Made by a program: the position numbers and the translations under genes
Notes under the pieces: generated by a model
What the model was told of the DNA's origin: nothing
The model's input: only the letters and a program-made list of their open reading frames with translations
The model's database searches: none
Shown here: positions 32,087-39,795 of the stretch, piece by piece
Position numbering within the stretch: the stretch's first letter is position 1
Layout of the letters: each line of letters begins with the position of its first letter
NCBI GenBank assembly: GCA_910587575.1
Contig: CAJULU010000023.1
Coordinates: 1 to 44,598, forward strand
Length of the DNA: 44,598 bases
Direction of reading: 5' to 3'
Source of the DNA: an uncultured Dorea sp.
GTDB taxonomy: Bacteria > Bacillota > Clostridia > Lachnospirales > Lachnospiraceae

Positions 32087-32146
32087 AAATATTTGTATCC
32101 TAGCCATTTTTTAGCCGCTTGCTGGGTAGCGAAAAATATTTGTATC
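32087..32146 (-). ncRNA. CptI-like antitoxin RNA repeat
   Basis: On the minus strand a 47-nt unit (32146-32100) begins GATACAAATATTTTTCGCTA and ends TGGCTAG. It is followed by the first 13 nt of a second unit (32099-32087), which runs into the terminator stem. This 'full unit plus partial unit, then terminator, then toxin' order is the type III antitoxin architecture, and CptI repeats are about this length. A degenerate earlier copy may precede it (AAAAGGTGCAGATAC). The 5' end of the RNA is not defined here. Confidence 0.7.
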
Positions 32147-32271
32147 TGCACCTTTTCTATAAATGCCGATATACAGTCCCGGCAGAATAATAAGAGGTTC
32201 AACCGAACTTCTTAATTTATACTATACTCATTTCCTGGCAAATATCTACTGGCATTTTGTACAAAAAGCAG

Positions 32272-32304
32272 ATAAAATCCCCAAAACGCATACGTTCTGG
32301 GGAT
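32272..32304 (-). terminator. Terminator of the rplM-rpsI operon
   Basis: Minus strand: ATCCCC-AGAACG, loop TATG, CGTTTT-GGGGAT, 11 of 12 bp paired, followed by TTTATC. It begins 28 nt after the rpsI stop. Confidence 0.85.
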
Positions 32305-32332
32305 TGAAATCCATGTTTGATATTTCGTTTGC

Positions 32333-32725
32333 CTATCTCTTGCTGAACTGCGGTGCCCGGCGTGCTGCCTTGAGACCGTATTTCTTACGCTCTTTCATAC
32401 GAGGATCACGCGTCAAGAAGCCTGCCTTCTTAAGTACCGGCCTGTAATCTGCATCTGCCTGAAGCAGCGCTCTTGCGATACCATGACGGATGGCTCCTGC
32501 CTGTCCTGTATATCCGCCGCCCTTTACATTCACGATCACGTCAAACTTGCCGTCTGTCTCTGTCGCTACCAATGGCTGACGGACAACCACTTTCAATGTC
32601 TCTAATCCGAGATAATCATCAATGTCTCTCTTATTTATCGTAACCTTACCTGTTCCTGGTACTAAATACACTCTTGCGATTGATTTTTTTCTTCTTCCTG
32701 TTCCGTAGAATCTTGCATTAGCCAC
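32333..32725 (-). CDS. rpsI: 30S ribosomal protein S9
   Basis: 130 residues, typical length. N-terminal ARFYGTGRRKKSIARVYLVP with GTGKVTINKRDIDDY, the central VVNVKGGGYTGQAGAIRHGI-type segment with ALLQAD, and the conserved basic C-terminus KERKKYGLKAARRAPQFSKR, which reaches the P-site tRNA. It follows rplM by 26 bp in the universal rplM-rpsI order. A terminator follows. It marks the right edge of the accessory island. Confidence 0.98.
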   Translation of the reverse strand: MANARFYGTGRRKKSIARVYLVPGTGKVTINKRDIDDYLGLETLKVVVRQPLVATETDGKFDVIVNVKGGGYTGQAGAIRHGIARALLQADADYRPVLKKAGFLTRDPRMKERKKYGLKAARRAPQFSKR

Positions 32726-32751
32726 TTTAATATCCTCCTCTCAGACTTCTC

Positions 32752-33180
32752 TTACAGTTTCAGTTCCACCGGCTTCTGGGCCTGCTGCTTATGCTCCGGT
32801 CCGGCGTATACATGAAGTTTCTTGATCATGGATCTTCCCAAAGGTCCTTTTGGAAGCATACCTTTGACAGCAAGTTCAATCACTTTCTCAGGCTTCTTGT
32901 CCATCATCTCCGCCAGTGTAGTCTCCTTCATGCCTCCTACATAGTCAGAGTGGTGATAGTAAATCTTCTGCTCCATCTTCCTGCCTGTTACCTTTATCTT
33001 CTCGGCATTCACAATCACTACATAATCACCTGTATCAACGTGCGGTGTAAATTCCGGCTTGTTCTTTCCTCTTAAGATCTTGGCCACTTCTGATGTCAGG
33101 CGGCCTAACGTACATCCTGCAGCGTCAACTACATACCATTTTCTTTCAATCTTATCTGGATTCGCCATATAAGTTTTCAT
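32752..33180 (-). CDS. rplM: 50S ribosomal protein L13
   Basis: 142 residues from the Met at 33180 (AGGAGG 9 nt upstream), the usual length. MKTYMANPDKIERKWYVVDA, GCTLGRLTSEVAKILRGKNK, THVDTGDYVVIVNAEKI-type core, HHSDYVGGMKE, and MLPKGPLGRSMIKKLHVYAG. It is first gene of rplM-rpsI. The promoter TTGACA-17-TATAAT (33358-33330) leaves a ~140-nt leader with several short inverted repeats, which could hold an L13 autoregulatory element. That is not established here. Confidence 0.98.
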   Translation of the reverse strand: MKTYMANPDKIERKWYVVDAAGCTLGRLTSEVAKILRGKNKPEFTPHVDTGDYVVIVNAEKIKVTGRKMEQKIYYHHSDYVGGMKETTLAEMMDKKPEKVIELAVKGMLPKGPLGRSMIKKLHVYAGPEHKQQAQKPVELKL

Positions 33181-33329
33181 CGGTCTACCTCCTGTGAAAT
33201 TCACATATTCATGATAATCATACACGCAGAAACCTGCTGACGGCAGTTCTCCCGTATACTATGGTATCGAAATCAATAAGGCTCCGGGGCTTTGGTTCCT
33301 CACTGTTTCTCTTTTTGTCATACTGTTAA

Positions 33330-33358
33330 ATTATATTATACGGGTCCGTGTGTGTCAA
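33330..33358 (-). promoter_or_regulatory. rplM-rpsI promoter
   Basis: On the minus strand a perfect TTGACA (33358-33353) and perfect TATAAT (33335-33330), 17 bp apart. A second TATAAT at 33340-33335 is too close to the -35 to be used with it. Confidence 0.85.
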
Positions 33359-33387
33359 CCATTTTCTTCTATTTTCCCGACAGAAAT

Positions 33388-34251
33388 TTACCCTGGATTC
33401 TTCTCAAAATGCTGGTAATCAATGGGATCCGTCCAGTCTCCTCCCCAGGTAAAGCCGTATTTTGTAAAAATCTGATAACAGACATCCTCATGGCTGATCA
33501 TATGGGCCTCTCCGTTCGCCCTGTCAATGTAGCGTTCCATATCCCGATACACCTCCCGGAAACTCCCGTCTGCATTATACGCCACATAAGGATTCTGAAG
33601 AGGATTCACGTCAATCGCATATCCCAGGGCATGGTTAGACAGCTGGTCTGTACCGGCAATTGTCCTGTAGTTAAATGCCGAAGTATTGTTATTCTCAATA
33701 GAATTCTTATCTGAGGAAACGCCGTCTCCTGTCCAGAAATTCTCAATCAGAGACATGGACGCAATCTCATACTCCTGCTCAAACAGTTCCCGGAAAATAT
33801 TTCTTACATCTTCCGCAATACCGGCATTTACAATGATCTCACCGACCTGTACTTCATGATTGAAATTGTAATGAAGTACCTTGAGGTAACGCAGCTGTTC
33901 CCGGCTGATATTCTCATTTTCCACAAAAGATCTTCCATTAATAAACTGGAAGACGTCTTCGCCAATCTCATTTGCGACAAAATACTGATCAAGTCTGGTC
34001 ATGTCAATCTGCGCCTTGTCAACGACAGTACCGATTGCCATATCCTGGACAGCCAGTGTATGAACCGGATCTGCGGCGGACGTCTGCTCTGAATCAGCTG
34101 CGCCCGGAACCTCGTCTGAAACAGATTTGTCCGTATCTTTCAGTTTAAAGAAAATGACGGCTGCCAGTGCAATACACAGCAATATCAGTATGATAACCAT
34201 AATACGTGTGATGATCTGTATACCGTTCGTCTGCTTTCTGCTCTTTTTCAA
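33388..34251 (-). CDS. M15 family D-Ala-D-Ala carboxypeptidase-like protein (VanY-type)
   Basis: 287 residues starting at TTG 34251, with GAGGAGG about 9 nt upstream. A basic N-terminus and one transmembrane helix (IMVIILILLCIALAAVIFFK, residues 18-37) anchor it outside the membrane. A Ser/Thr/Glu-rich stalk follows. The C-terminal peptidase domain (about 110-287) has the zinc motifs SNHALGYAIDVNP (S-x-H-x-x-G-x-A-x-D) and DYQHFE. The target is probably peptidoglycan stem peptides. It lies 33 bp after tyrS and probably depends on the same T-box controlled transcript, an unusual pairing. Confidence 0.9.
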   Translation of the reverse strand: MKKSRKQTNGIQIITRIMVIILILLCIALAAVIFFKLKDTDKSVSDEVPGAADSEQTSAADPVHTLAVQDMAIGTVVDKAQIDMTRLDQYFVANEIGEDVFQFINGRSFVENENISREQLRYLKVLHYNFNHEVQVGEIIVNAGIAEDVRNIFRELFEQEYEIASMSLIENFWTGDGVSSDKNSIENNNTSAFNYRTIAGTDQLSNHALGYAIDVNPLQNPYVAYNADGSFREVYRDMERYIDRANGEAHMISHEDVCYQIFTKYGFTWGGDWTDPIDYQHFEKNPG

Positions 34252-34284
34252 CCTCTTTCGCCTCCTCGCCAGGGGTATGGTACA

Positions 34285-35508
34285 TTATTTCACAACTACC
34301 TTTCTAAAATTCTTCTTGCCCTTTTTCAGCACAATTCCCTCACCCGACAGATCTTCCTCTGTAAATTCTGCATGGATATCCTCAATCTTCTTTCCATCGA
34401 CAGCCACACCGCCCTGGGTTACCGCACGGCGCGCATCTGACTTGCTGGAAACCAGCCCCGAGGCAACGAGCATAGTCAGAATGTCAATCCTGCCATCCGT
34501 AAGCTCTGCTTTCGTAAGTTCTGCGCTCGGCATATCTGCCGCCGCTCCCTGGCTGAACAGCGTCCTGGCCGCATTCATGGACTTCTGCGCCTCCTCCTCT
34601 CCGTGTACCATCTTAGTCAGCTCAAACGCAAGGATTTCTTTCGCCTGGTTCAGCTGTGCTCCTTCCCAGGAATCCATCCTGTCGATATCCTCAAGAGGAA
34701 GGAAGGTCAGCATACGAATGCACTTCAGGACATCTGCATCGGCTACATTTCTCCAGTACTGGTAGAACTCAAATGGAGAGGTCTTCTCGGGATCAAGCCA
34801 TACTGCCCCCTTCTGCGTCTTGCCCATCTTATTGCCTTCGGAATTGAGAAGCAGCGTAATGGTCATGGCACATGCGTTCTTTCCCAGCTTACGGCGGATC
34901 AGCTCGGTTCCGCCCAGCATGTTGCTCCACTGGTCATCGCCGCCGAACTGCAGATTACAGCCGTATTTCTGGTACAATGCGTAGAAATCGTAACTCTGCA
35001 TAATCATGTAATTGAACTCAAGGAAACTCAGGCCCCGTTCCATTCTCTGCTTATAGCATTCTGCGGCCAGCATACGGTTTACGCTGAAATGTGCGCCTAC
35101 TTCCCGTAAAACTTCAATGTAGTTTAAACCATTGAGCCAGTCTGCGTTGTTGACCATCAGCGCTTTCCCTTCCGAGAAATCAATGAAACGGCTCATCTGC
35201 TTCTTAAAACATTCACAGTTATGCAGAATAGTCTCCTCTGTCATCATCTGACGCATATCCGTCCTGCCGGACGGGTCGCCCACCATGGCAGTACCGCCGC
35301 CGATAAGGGCTATTGGTTTGTTCCCGGCCTCCTGCAGACGCTTCATCAGGCACAGGGCCATGAAATGTCCCACATGGAGACTGTCCGCAGTTGGGTCGAA
35401 ACCGATATAAAACACGGCCTTTCCGTTATTAATCAGATTTCTGATCTCTTCTTCATCTGTAACCTGTGCAATCAGTCCTCTTGCCTGCAGTTCTTCGTAA
35501 ATTCCCAT
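34285..35508 (-). CDS. tyrS: Tyrosyl-tRNA synthetase
   Basis: Charges tRNA-Tyr. 407 residues from ATG 35508 (AAAGGAAG upstream). Class I signatures: FYIGFDPTADSLHVGHFMAL (HIGH-type HVGH), YDFYALYQKYGCNLQFGGDD for tyrosine binding (with QFGGDDQW), and KMGKT (KMSKS-type) in EGNKMGKTQKGAVWLDP. A C-terminal S4-like RNA-binding domain follows (about 340-407, VASGLVSSKSDARRAVTQGG). A complete T-box leader with a UAC specifier precedes it. Confidence 0.97.
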   Translation of the reverse strand: MGIYEELQARGLIAQVTDEEEIRNLINNGKAVFYIGFDPTADSLHVGHFMALCLMKRLQEAGNKPIALIGGGTAMVGDPSGRTDMRQMMTEETILHNCECFKKQMSRFIDFSEGKALMVNNADWLNGLNYIEVLREVGAHFSVNRMLAAECYKQRMERGLSFLEFNYMIMQSYDFYALYQKYGCNLQFGGDDQWSNMLGGTELIRRKLGKNACAMTITLLLNSEGNKMGKTQKGAVWLDPEKTSPFEFYQYWRNVADADVLKCIRMLTFLPLEDIDRMDSWEGAQLNQAKEILAFELTKMVHGEEEAQKSMNAARTLFSQGAAADMPSAELTKAELTDGRIDILTMLVASGLVSSKSDARRAVTQGGVAVDGKKIEDIHAEFTEEDLSGEGIVLKKGKKNFRKVVVK

Positions 35509-35546
35509 AATTATTTCTTCCTTTCTTCTGTTTTTTAACAAGGTAT

Positions 35547-35869
35547 AAAAAAACCGTCCCTATCATTCCAGATAAGGACGGATATTATCATTCCGTGGTA
35601 CCACCTTGATTCACCGGCAGTTCACACTGTCAGCCTCAGTCAGCTGCGTATTCACAACTTCCGCACAGTAACGTGTGCATTCCGTCACAGCCTACAGGGA
35701 TGCCTCCTTTCGGTGTGCAGCTCCAAGATGTATTCATAATCCATTCCTTCATGCGCCTCTCATCAGCCGGCGGCTTTCTGTATGGGTGTATGGAATTATT
35801 ACTTCTTCTTTTCCAAGCCTTTTATTCCGTATTGTGCCGAATACCAGCTTCCAGCTATGCATCCGTCTG
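35547..35869 (-). promoter_or_regulatory. T-box riboswitch controlling tyrS (Tyr, UAC specifier)
   Basis: On the minus strand the T-box sequence AAGGTGGTACCACGGAA (35607-35591) precedes a terminator (CCGTCC... stem 35554-35564 with 35571-35581, then seven U at 35553-35547). The stem I region near 35780-35782 shows CATACAGAAAGCCGCC with UAC as the likely specifier, matching tyrosine. Uncharged tRNA-Tyr would stabilise the antiterminator. The 35509-35964 gap is thus the leader plus its promoter. Confidence 0.93.
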
Positions 35870-35875
35870 CTTAAA

Positions 35876-35904
35876 ATCCTAACGCATTTGTACATCTTTG
35901 TCAA
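35876..35904 (-). promoter_or_regulatory. Promoter of the tyrS T-box leader
   Basis: Minus strand TTGACA (35904-35899), 17 bp, TAGGAT (35881-35876), placing the start near 35869 at the head of the T-box. Confidence 0.7.
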
Positions 35905-35964
35905 GGGTAAATATTTTTATTTTTTCATTATATACCTTTCATATAAACATCCCATTCCTCACTC

Positions 35965-37407
35965 TCAGATGTCTTCCTGCGCCATCCTGGCTTCCATACG
36001 TTCCTCTTCCGAGAAATTCATCTGGAACTGGGCCGTCTGCCTGGCCGCAGCCTCTTCATCCGGATCCCACCCCTCGATCTTCGTGGCATGGATCCCATAC
36101 TTTTCAAACAAACCGAACACTGCTGAAAGCCTCTCCCGGAAGTCTTCATACGAAGGCCTCTTCCTTCCGCACCATCCTACTTCCGCCAATGCCGCAAATC
36201 TGGGCCAGCACAACTCCTCCAGCCTATCATTCTCCCGGATGAACTCCGTCCACACCAGACATTCCGCCCCCAGTACCGATTCCGCCCCGTGTTCTCCGAA
36301 TTCTGCCGGGGCAGTCTCCAGATCATACATATCTTTTAAAGAATGCATTCCATAAGGATAATCACAATAGCAATGGTCTACCATGGCAAGAATCGCTGTC
36401 CCGCCCTTGTCAAGATGTGCCCTGATCTGATTATCCTTATCCTCCGTCCACAGCTGCACTGCGACCCCTTTATTCAGATTGCCGCCATACACCGCTTCAT
36501 TCCAGACGATGGGCGTCCGCCCCCTGGACTGCAGATAAGACGCAATCCGGTTACAGAAATACCCCTGAAGCTCCTGGGCGTTGCGAAGCCCTTCCTCTTC
36601 CATCCGCTTCTGACAGCAGGGACAGCCTCTCCATCGTTCCTTCGGAGCCTCGTCACCCCCGATATGGAAATATTTCCCCGGGAAAAGTTCCAGCATATCA
36701 TCCAGAAGATTCTCGATAAATACAAATGTCTCTTCCTTACCGGCACAGAATAACTCCTTGAATATCCCCGCCTTCCTGCCGACCTCCACCGGCTCTCCCA
36801 GACAGGACAGTTCCGGGTACGCTGCCAGAATGGCCGTCACATGGCCCGGCATATCAATCTCCGGCACCACTTCAATCCCAAACTTCCCACAGTAATCCAC
36901 AATCTCCCCGACCTCTCTGCGGCTGTAATACCCGCCGTACTTCTCGTCAGAACGGCAGGTTCCAAAATGATCTCCCTGGCGCACGGAACCGATCTCATGA
37001 AGCCCGGGATACCGTTTACACTCAATGCGCCACCCCTGGTCGTCCGAGATATGCCAGTGGAAATAATTCAGCTTGAACTCTGCCGCCATACGAATCATCT
37101 TCTTCAGTTCTTCCACGGAAAAATAATGTCTGGCACAGTCAATCTGGAAAGAGCGGTAGGAATAGTCCGGCCAGTCTTCGATCTCCATGCATGGCAGCTC
37201 CTCCCCGTGCATCATCCTTAATTGTTCCAGCGTGGTTCTGGCATAGAAAAGTCCGGTTTCCCCGCTGCCCGAAAGATAGATTCCCTCTCTTGAAATAGAA
37301 ATGCGGTATTCCTCCCCCCCTAATCCGGGACAAATCCGTTCTTCCGCCAGACTGCCTTGCGGCGCCGTACCTTCTGTCCTCTTGATCTTTTTCGGTTGTG
37401 GTATCAT
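35965..37407 (-). CDS. GH20 beta-N-acetylhexosaminidase
   Basis: 480 residues with no signal peptide, so probably intracellular. It should remove terminal GlcNAc or GalNAc from glycans. After a small N-terminal domain (SISREGIYLSGSGETGLFYA, ARTTLEQLRMM), the TIM barrel begins at about residue 85 (YRSFQIDCARHYFSVEEL; HWHISDDQGWRIECKRYPGL). The catalytic pair is in FHIGGDEAPKERW (Asp-Glu about 249-250). The VPEIDMPGHVTAIL, PIVWNEAVYG and VQLWTEDKD segments also fit. AAGGAGG precedes ATG 37407. The AraC-type regulator 45 bp upstream probably controls it. Confidence 0.93.
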   Translation of the reverse strand: MIPQPKKIKRTEGTAPQGSLAEERICPGLGGEEYRISISREGIYLSGSGETGLFYARTTLEQLRMMHGEELPCMEIEDWPDYSYRSFQIDCARHYFSVEELKKMIRMAAEFKLNYFHWHISDDQGWRIECKRYPGLHEIGSVRQGDHFGTCRSDEKYGGYYSRREVGEIVDYCGKFGIEVVPEIDMPGHVTAILAAYPELSCLGEPVEVGRKAGIFKELFCAGKEETFVFIENLLDDMLELFPGKYFHIGGDEAPKERWRGCPCCQKRMEEEGLRNAQELQGYFCNRIASYLQSRGRTPIVWNEAVYGGNLNKGVAVQLWTEDKDNQIRAHLDKGGTAILAMVDHCYCDYPYGMHSLKDMYDLETAPAEFGEHGAESVLGAECLVWTEFIRENDRLEELCWPRFAALAEVGWCGRKRPSYEDFRERLSAVFGLFEKYGIHATKIEGWDPDEEAAARQTAQFQMNFSEEERMEARMAQEDI

Positions 37408-37452
37408 AAATGAATCCTCCTTATCCCTCTCTTTGCAGCAGCTTCCGCCTGC

Positions 37453-38391
37453 CTACCAGCCTTCCTCCGAGTGTATCCAGTATTTCAGCAGCTGCTGTTC
37501 ATAATTCTCAGGCCTCTTCCGCCATTCGCTGGGTGATACACCCGTCACCTGTTTAAAATTCCTGTTAAACGTTGATAACGTCGTAAATCCGCATTTCCCC
37601 GCTATATCTGCCATGGATTCATCCGTATTCTTCAGATAATTACAGGCCGACTGTACCCGTACCAGATTAATATATTCCAACGGCCCCATATGCATATACA
37701 TGGAAAACACTCTTCTGAAATGCGTCTCACTGATATGGCACCATCTCGCCAGTTCTTCCACCTTTAAAGGCTCCATATAATGAAGCGTAATATAATCCAG
37801 GGCCCGTGAAACCGGAATGGTCACCTTTCCGCTAATCTCTACCGGTCCTTTCTCGTCCGGATTCTCCCGTGCAATACACACCAGCAGGGCGACCATCATC
37901 CCTTTGGCCTCTTCCAGATAAAATTCCTTCGTTTCCCGCATAACGTCGAGGATTCCCCGGATCATCTTCGCAATCCCCGGCGCATCCTCAATCGCCCGGA
38001 AAATTGCCTGAGAGTTAATCCTGTGCTGCAGGTACTTCATCCGTTTTACATTACCGCCCTTCTGATATAATTCTTCGAGAAGCCCGTCCACATCCACGAA
38101 CAAATATTCCCATTTGCTGACCGTCCCGGGGTCGCTGTTTGTCGTGTGAGGATAATTCCTGGGAATGACCGAGATCTCTCCTCCTGTAAACCGGTAGTCC
38201 CTCTCCCCCAGGGTAAGGGTTCCCTCCCCTGCATAGCAGTATCCAATCTCCAGATAATTATGAAAATGCAGATAATCCACATCCCGTCCATAGGACTGGA
38301 CCCATTTCTGTCCGAGCAGTGCAAGAATCGGGCTTCCTTCCGGCATTTTGTAATACCGGAATTCTATCTTTGGTTTTCTCTTTTTCGACAT
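37453..38391 (-). CDS. AraC family transcriptional regulator
   Basis: 312 residues. The N-terminal half is a cupin sensor domain (HFHNYLEIGYCYAGEGTLTL, YRFTGGEISVIPRNYPHTTN). The C-terminal half (about 205-300) has two helix-turn-helix motifs: EELARWCHISETHFRRVFSM and MADIAGKCGFTTLSTFNRNF, with the ending VTGVSPSEWRKRPENY. GGAGG lies upstream of ATG 38391. It is co-directional with the GH20 gene 45 bp downstream, so an amino-sugar or glycan ligand is likely. Confidence 0.93.
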   Translation of the reverse strand: MSKKRKPKIEFRYYKMPEGSPILALLGQKWVQSYGRDVDYLHFHNYLEIGYCYAGEGTLTLGERDYRFTGGEISVIPRNYPHTTNSDPGTVSKWEYLFVDVDGLLEELYQKGGNVKRMKYLQHRINSQAIFRAIEDAPGIAKMIRGILDVMRETKEFYLEEAKGMMVALLVCIARENPDEKGPVEISGKVTIPVSRALDYITLHYMEPLKVEELARWCHISETHFRRVFSMYMHMGPLEYINLVRVQSACNYLKNTDESMADIAGKCGFTTLSTFNRNFKQVTGVSPSEWRKRPENYEQQLLKYWIHSEEGW

Positions 38392-38589
38392 AGCCTTTCA
38401 TCCTTCCTCCGCTTTCTACTTTACCAATGAAACATATTTCCGTCAACAACATTTCTTTTTTATGTCATCTTATGTTTTTCTTAAGAAATTTTATAAACAT
38501 TTCCAGTTTCTGTCATACTTGTGTCACAATTGTTTTATATAATAAATTCATCAATTAAATGAAGACGGTAGTTGTACTTCAGGTTACAT
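38392..38589. other. AT-rich intergenic stretch upstream of the AraC gene
   Basis: No reading frame of interest. The minus-strand promoter of the AraC gene should be here but no good -35/-10 pair stands out. A plus-strand TATATAAT occurs near 38535. The stretch ends at the tandem REP-like repeats. Confidence 0.4.
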
Positions 38590-38712
38590 AGACAGAGAGG
38601 CACACCTTACTTCATGCCCTTCGGGCGGGTGGACTTCGTCCATTGAGGTATACCCAAGGGCACACCGTAATGCATGCCCTTCGGGCAGGTGGACTTCGTC
38701 CATTGAGGTATA
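38590..38712 (+). repeat. Two tandem REP-like repeats (60-bp period), copies B and C
   Basis: Positions 38591-38650 and 38651-38710 align base for base with a 60-bp period. Each has GGCACACC, a hairpin GCCC-TTC-GGGC, then a second hairpin TGGAC-TTC-GTCCA and ATTGAGGTATA. The same element, in other orientations or truncated, occurs at 1633-1692, 39000-39040 and 41162-41190. Confidence 0.9.
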
Positions 38713-38772
38713 ATTACCGGACTTCGCCTAACAATTCGTAAAATTCAGATAGATTTTTTTCATCCCCCTCCA

Positions 38773-38798
38773 GAGACCGGTGCAGATGCACTGGTCTC
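38773..38798. terminator. Hairpin upstream of tRNA-Ser, possible terminator
   Basis: GAGACCGGTGCA (38773-38784) pairs with TGCACTGGTCTC (38787-38798) with one G-U pair, followed by CTTTT on the plus strand. No obvious gene on its left needs terminating, so its role is unclear. Confidence 0.45.
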
Positions 38799-38868
38799 CT
38801 TTTCTGGTGAGAATGATTTTCTTCCTGATAATTTTTTAAATTGGGTATTCCCTTATGATAAGTAGATG

Positions 38869-38877
38869 TGCTATAAT
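38869..38877 (+). promoter_or_regulatory. Extended -10 promoter of tRNA-Ser
   Basis: TGCTATAAT (38869-38877) is a TGn-extended -10, with the tRNA 5' end ten bases further. No good -35 was found at 16-18 bp. Confidence 0.6.
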
Positions 38878-38886
38878 AAAGGACAT

Positions 38887-38972
38887 GCAGCGGTGGTCGA
38901 GTTGGCTGATGGCATCTGCCTCGAAAGCAGAAGAGCCGCAAGGCTCCGGGGGTTCAAATCCCTCCCGCTGCG
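38887..38972 (+). tRNA. tRNA-Ser (anticodon CGA)
   Basis: 86 nt with a long variable arm. The acceptor stem GCAGCGG pairs with CCGCTGC, and the discriminator is G. The anticodon stem-loop TCTGC-CTCGAAA-GCAGA gives anticodon CGA (reads UCG). The variable arm is GAGCC-GCAA-GGCTC, and the T-arm is GGGGG-TTCAAAT-CCCTC. CCA is not encoded. A T-rich run (TTTTCTTTTTTTT) follows as terminator. Confidence 0.95.
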
Positions 38973-38999
38973 TTTTCTTTTTTTTACCGGAGAGCGCAC

Positions 39000-39040
39000 C
39001 CTAATGGACTAAGTCCATCTGCCTGCAGTGCATACTGCCC
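39000..39040 (-). repeat. REP-like repeat, partial copy D at the gatD 3' end
   Basis: CCTAATGGACTAAGTCCATC then TGCCTGCAGTGCAT aligns with the start of copy A. The stop codon of gatD (39001-39003) and its last ~11 codons lie in the repeat. Confidence 0.65.
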
Positions 39041-39774
39041 CCGGGCAGGAATCTCCTGCAGATATATGCATTCGCCGCTCTCTCAAGATTGTCGTCCAGC
39101 TTCTCAAGCCCGGCTGTTCCGTATTTTCTCTCAAGAGCTTTTTTCAGCAAGTGATCGCAGATCTGGGGATTCTTTGGAAGCAGAGGCCCATGCAGATAGG
39201 TTCCGATTACATTCTTGTAAATCACTCCCTCGCAGCCGCTTCTTCCGTCATTGCCTTCACCATACAGAACTCTTCCGAAAGGACGGCAGCCATTGATACA
39301 GGTACGTCCTCCGTGATTCTCGAATCCTACCACCGGAATATGGGCCAGATCACTGTCCAGAATAATATTTCCAATCAGCCTGCCCTCTTCCTGCTCCGTA
39401 TAGATATCCAGCAGATTCAGCCCTTCTATCATTCCGGCGCCCGTCCGGTAATATCTGCCAAGAAGCTGATAACCGCCGCACACCGCCAGAACTACCCCAT
39501 TGTCTTCTACAAATTCCTGAAACTGCCTTTGTATCTTCTTAAGATTCTGACAGACAATCAGCTGTTCCCGGTCCGAACCTCCGCCAAGAAGTACGATATC
39601 AAGCTTAGAAAAATCAATATACTCTCCTGTATGAAACTCTATGGTTTCCGCCCGAATCCCCCGCCAGAGGCATCTTTGCATCATACAGGCGATATTTCCC
39701 CGGTCCCCGTACAGATTCAGAAGATCCGGATAGAGATGACCGATCGTTATCTTCATTTCTGATGTATCTTTCAT
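39001..39774 (-). CDS. gatD: Lipid II isoglutaminyl synthase, glutaminase subunit
   Basis: With MurT it amidates D-glutamate of lipid II to D-isoglutamine, using ammonia from glutamine. 257 residues from ATG 39774 (GGAGG 6 nt upstream). It is a class I (CobB/CobQ-like) glutamine amidotransferase: ITIGHLYPDLLNLYGDRGNI, DIVLLGGGSDREQ, the nucleophile in VVLAVCGGYQLLG (Cys about 106), and the His in NVIGTYLHGPLLPKNP. It lies 21 bp after murT. The C-terminus SMHCRQMDLVH is encoded by a REP-like repeat and may replace an original ending. Confidence 0.95.
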   Translation of the reverse strand: MKDTSEMKITIGHLYPDLLNLYGDRGNIACMMQRCLWRGIRAETIEFHTGEYIDFSKLDIVLLGGGSDREQLIVCQNLKKIQRQFQEFVEDNGVVLAVCGGYQLLGRYYRTGAGMIEGLNLLDIYTEQEEGRLIGNIILDSDLAHIPVVGFENHGGRTCINGCRPFGRVLYGEGNDGRSGCEGVIYKNVIGTYLHGPLLPKNPQICDHLLKKALERKYGTAGLEKLDDNLERAANAYICRRFLPGGSMHCRQMDLVH

Positions 39775-39795
39775 TTTCTCCTCCCGAATGCGTAA

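Noticed and set aside
32038..32202. N-terminal extension of the CptN-like toxin to 210 residues
   Set aside because: The extra 55 codons run through the antitoxin repeat and the terminator stem, so the frame is open there only by chance.
23500..32300. Prophage or ICE
   Set aside because: No integrase, structural, replication or conjugation genes and no clear attachment repeats were seen in the island.
38590..38712. CRISPR array or IS end
   Set aside because: Only two units with no unique spacers and no transposase; better explained as tandem REP-like elements found elsewhere in the window.
38713..38770. Possible 11-residue peptide MKKIYLNFTNC after GGAGGGGG on the minus strand
   Set aside because: The ribosome binding site is only about 3 nt from the ATG and there is no downstream gene to regulate.
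38714..38941. 75-codon minus-strand frame ending EGDEKNLSEFYELLGEVR
   Set aside because: Its first part is antisense to tRNA-Ser and crosses a strong hairpin. The protein-like tail is short and has no usable start, so it is not called.
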